Origin: an uncultured Verrucomicrobiota bacterium
GTDB taxonomy: Bacteria; Verrucomicrobiota; Verrucomicrobiia; Limisphaerales; UBA9464
Assembly (NCBI GenBank): GCA_903864375.1
Contig: CAIPFS010000418.1
Span: forward strand, 1 to 5,874
DNA: 5,874 nt
Direction of reading: 5' to 3'
Shown: positions 4,901 to 5,874 of the stretch, piece after piece
Layout of the letters: the number at the start of each line of letters is the position of its first letter
How positions within the stretch are numbered: the first letter of the stretch is position 1
Position numbers and translations under genes: made by a program
Notes under the pieces: generated by a model
The model's input: only the letters and a program-made list of their open reading frames with translations
Told to the model about the DNA's origin: nothing
The model's database searches: none

Positions 4901-5874
4901 TGTAATGCGGCGGGATGCGCCACCAATATCTCCGCCCGCTTGATTGTGAACCGAACGCCGGTGCCGGTGTGGGTTGCACCCACGGTGGCCCAGTCATTAC
5001 GGACGGTGGAGCTTCCCGTGGAGATGGTTTGCGATGGGGTGGAAAACGCGTTGAGTTTCAGTCTGACCTTCGACAGCACCCTGTTCTCGTTTAATTCCGC
5101 CCGCGCCGGAAATGACGCCCTGGCCGGCCAGTTGCTGGTCAACTATTCAACCAACAGGCCCGGAAAGGTCGGTATTGCGCTGGCGCTTCCCTCGGGCACG
5201 GCACTGCCCCAGGGAACCAACGAAGTGGTTCGCGTGATCTTGAATACGGCCCTTCAGCTGGTGGACCGGAATACGGTGGTGGATTTTGGCGACGTGCCGA
5301 CACGGCGCGAAATTGTCGACTCCGATTCCGGAAATCTGGGCGCCAATTGGTTGCCCTCCCCCATCCAGATCAAATCGGCTGCCTTCGAGGCCGACGTGAC
5401 TCCCTTGCCCAACGGGGATAAACGGGTGGGTGTTGGCGACTGGGTCCAAGTGGGACGATATGTCGCCGGGTTGGACGACGTTCCCACCAATTTCTTTCAG
5501 GCCGCGGATTGTGCCCCGTTGGCAACATTGGGTGACGGGTTGCTGACTGTGATTGACTGGGTGCAGGCTGGACGCTTTGCCGTGGGGCTCGATCCCTTGA
5601 CCGGTGTGGGCGGGCCGGAAACACCCGTGCGGGTGGGCCCCAATCGGGATCATCGGGGACTCCTGGGGAGCAATCCCCGGACGGTTTCTCTCAGCCTCCC
5701 AACCGCCTATGCCGGCAGGACCAATGTGGTCGGCGTGGTCATCACCGCCAATGGTGAGGAAAATGCCCTGGCATTCACCTGCAAGTTTGACACGAACGCG
5801 TTGACGTTCGTCGGTGCTTCGAACGGTGGCGGGCTGGGCACCGCCAGCCTGAACGTCAATACCCGCAAGGTCGC
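1889..5874 (+). CDS. Large secreted modular LamG/Ig/cohesin/dockerin-like protein, 3' partial
   Basis: The frame is open from ATG 1889 to the window edge (1328 codons plus two bases). A signal peptide has basic L-R-R-F-P-V-R, a hydrophobic core at residues 15-24, and likely cleavage after L-Q-A (31). Domains by residue: LamG (Laminin_G_3-like) 34-245, 372-584 and 703-933, with W-H-H-V-A-V at 161 and 501, W-S-H-I-A-L at 846 and I-D-E-L / V-D-E-L / L-D-E-F near their ends; DUF11/CARDB-like linkers 246-371 and 585-702; Ig-like 934-1023 (D-A-G-I-Y at 996); cohesin-like 1025-1163; dockerin-like pair 1169-1236; second cohesin-like from about 1262, cut by the edge. LamG folds bind glycans or proteins, so an extracellular adhesive or scaffold role is inferred. 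No enzyme domain is seen. No strong ribosome binding site precedes ATG 1889; ATG 1901 (residue 5), with GGTGAG just upstream, is a good alternative that keeps the signal peptide. The C-terminal sorting signal, if any, is outside. Confidence 0.92.
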   Translation, partial: MVRLMGALRRFPVRAAALALAATISRSFLQADDCAAVPSDLVAWFKAEGDGRSQVGLISAIPNTYVTFQPGKVGQAFVFDGVHGLTIADSSALSLQTLTMEGWIRRASSAIITQTGTGAGVFLGGGDRSVAFGITAAGNLFLSQVNALASYSAGTITDTGWHHVAVTRRGNAVQFYIDGKSAGSDFGFTPTFSYSGRLAIGQTGEVVNGQTYGFLGSIDELSVYGRVLSVDEISSVYASGSNGKCPGEFHDIGFVNGTTSSRVAVGEPLWMQLAVTNNGAFLEKNVQVQLSFPTNGFALLPDAGLNWVSNSPGSVTINLGDIGSTESRLVSWTEASPVAGDYQLEARVTHDGPDNYAANDVQVVSTSVIDDCLLLPAGALSWWRGEQLADGIAMDGLHRDDGLVAQTVALVPGMVGQAFHFDGSSWIQLLHPETLPASTFTIEGWIQRDSTASAGPNGDGVVLGGGLGSFSIVITSAGNLAVSRVQQTTSLSSITVNDTGWHHVAVTVTDQFMTFYLDGMPSDPIPSQGPFVTSTPMAIGALGVSANGLRYPFQGSVDELTVYSRVLDPAEILAIRQSGKNGKCASSLILSATIPSSIRENDPFTAVYRVKNDSVRSAQDVVLTTVLPDGLTVVSLVSSQGTTVVTPTSRVTTLGTLPASGEATVTIVGKYNSTGVIPLQSQAGATGYEAVTSAGSIEVYGPCVPAPDGLVAWLRGEGSTRDELSHPVTGNGIQYSDGRVGSAFLFSGGYSLVLNDSPEFNSKSLTIETWVLPTALDGNVNTFVMKASGISTSEIQFGMGVKGPVSVQPTGVPTGNVVFIIEGVTGLPHDFADWTDGAASVPLNQWSHIALTISPTSVSVYVNGQMTRTVGGLGGSLNINHGPLYIGSSSAQSLALYPAERWLGKLDEFTVYNRSLAASEILTLFSARAAGKCATPFAVSIGSPPVDQTVVVGGSASFSVTAYGSSPFTYQWLFNQTLLPGETNAQLTLPTTARSDAGIYSVQVCNAAGCATNISARLIVNRTPVPVWVAPTVAQSLRTVELPVEMVCDGVENALSFSLTFDSTLFSFNSARAGNDALAGQLLVNYSTNRPGKVGIALALPSGTALPQGTNEVVRVILNTALQLVDRNTVVDFGDVPTRREIVDSDSGNLGANWLPSPIQIKSAAFEADVTPLPNGDKRVGVGDWVQVGRYVAGLDDVPTNFFQAADCAPLATLGDGLLTVIDWVQAGRFAVGLDPLTGVGGPETPVRVGPNRDHRGLLGSNPRTVSLSLPTAYAGRTNVVGVVITANGEENALAFTCKFDTNALTFVGASNGGGLGTASLNVNTRKV
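1988..4687 (+). repeat. Three tandem LamG modules, two followed by a DUF11-like linker
   Basis: Repeating units start at Cys34, Cys372 and Cys703, 338 and 331 residues apart. Each opens with a Trp-containing strand (V-A-W-F, L-S-W-W, V-A-W-L). Each then has G-Q-A-F-x-F-D-G or G-S-A-F-L-F-S-G, a central T-x-E-G-W or T-I-E-T-W, W-H-H-V-A-V or W-S-H-I-A-L, a Y-x-D-G or Y-V-N-G strand, and ends in G-K-C. Units 1 and 2 are still similar in DNA (around 2364-2390 and 3384-3410); unit 3 has diverged more. The first two LamGs are followed by DUF11-like linkers, the third by the Ig-like domain. Internal duplication within one gene is the natural explanation. Confidence 0.85.
3492..3509. repeat. 18-bp perfect palindrome inside the second LamG coding region
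   Basis: CCCCAATGGCCATTGGGG reads the same on both strands with no spacer. It lies in the codons for T-P-M-A-I-G-A of the second LamG domain. The flanking bases (A and C) do not extend it. A coding coincidence is possible. Confidence 0.7.
4688..4957 (+). other. Bacterial Ig-like domain
   Basis: Residues 934-1023 follow the I-set-like pattern common in large verrucomicrobial secreted proteins: I-G-S-P-P, V-V-V-G-G-S-A-S-F-S-V, F-T-Y-Q-W (Trp972), A-Q-L-T-L, D-A-G-I-Y (Asp996, Tyr1000), V-Q-V-C-N-A-A-G-C. The first canonical Ig cysteine is replaced (S-F-S-V), as is usual in this bacterial group. Cys1005 and Cys1010 are close together and may pair locally. Confidence 0.8.
4961..5377 (+). other. 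Cohesin-like domain 1
   Basis: Residues 1025-1163 have the cohesin-style start (a proline-rich lead, then V-E-L-P-V), followed by the beta pattern E-N-A-L-S-F-S-L-T-F-D-S-T-L-F-S-F. Later strands include G-K-V-G-I-A-L-A-L-P and N-E-V-V-R-V-I-L-N-T-A. Cohesins bind dockerins in cellulosomes, and similar folds also occur in non-cellulosomal surface proteins. Shared E-N-A-L-x-F and F-D-x-x-x-x-x-F motifs with the domain after 5672 support two copies. Confidence 0.65.
5393..5596 (+). other. Dockerin-like duplicated calcium-loop/helix motif
   Basis: Two units stand about 39 residues apart: D-V-T-P-L-P-N-G-D then D-W-V-Q-V-G-R-Y-V-A-G-L-D (1169-1196), and A-D-C-A-P-L-A-T-L-G-D-G then D-W-V-Q-A-G-R-F-A-V-G-L-D (1206-1235). 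Spacing and pattern fit the paired F-hands of type I dockerins. Compared with a classic D-x-N-x-D loop, each loop carries extra residues (T-P-L-P, A-P-L-A-T-L) between the first Asp and the G-D pair. Calcium binding is inferred. Confidence 0.65.
5672..5874 (+). other. Cohesin-like domain 2, cut by the window edge
   Basis: From about residue 1262 the sequence repeats the cohesin-like pattern: V-S-L-S-L-P start, V-V-G-V-V-I strand, then E-N-A-L-A-F-T-C-K-F-D-T-N-A-L-T-F, matching E-N-A-L-S-F-S-L-T-F-D-S-T-L-F-S-F in the first copy. About 67 residues are visible and the rest lies beyond the window. Confidence 0.6.

Overview
The window looks like chromosomal DNA from a Verrucomicrobiota bacterium, most likely of the Pedosphaera/Limisphaerales type. 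This is inferred from protein style rather than a marker gene. One gene combines LamG domains, DUF11-like linkers, a bacterial Ig-like domain ending in N-A-A-G, cohesin-like domains and a W-V-Q-x-G-R dockerin-like pair. Its neighbour is an RHS-core protein. Base composition is fairly GC-rich and both genes lie on the + strand.

Layout. (1) Positions 3-1577 hold the 3' part of an RHS/YD-repeat gene whose 5' end lies outside the window. It has YD repeats, an inserted beta-rich domain of about 150 residues, an RHS-associated core, and a 145-residue C-terminal tail that is Cys-containing and then Gly-rich and hydrophobic. It ends in two adjacent in-frame stop codons. (2) Positions 1578-1888 are a 311-base gap with no convincing gene. 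It holds one 8-bp perfect stem-loop without a T-tract, and I see no clear promoter. (3) From 1889 to the window end runs a very large ORF, 1328 complete codons and still open. It encodes a secreted modular protein: signal peptide, LamG, DUF11-like, LamG, DUF11-like, LamG, Ig-like, cohesin-like, dockerin-like pair, start of a second cohesin-like domain.

Both genes encode proteins expected to be exported or surface-exposed, built from repeat and adhesion modules. The second looks like a surface or extracellular adhesion or carbohydrate-binding scaffold. The first looks like an RHS-family surface protein or polymorphic-toxin-like protein with an unrecognised C-terminal tail. Nothing shows that they act together. 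The most interesting points are the cohesin-dockerin-cohesin order on one polypeptide with extended candidate calcium loops, the exact bracketing of each LamG by cysteines, the domain inserted in the RHS repeats, and the RHS tail with no evident immunity gene after it.
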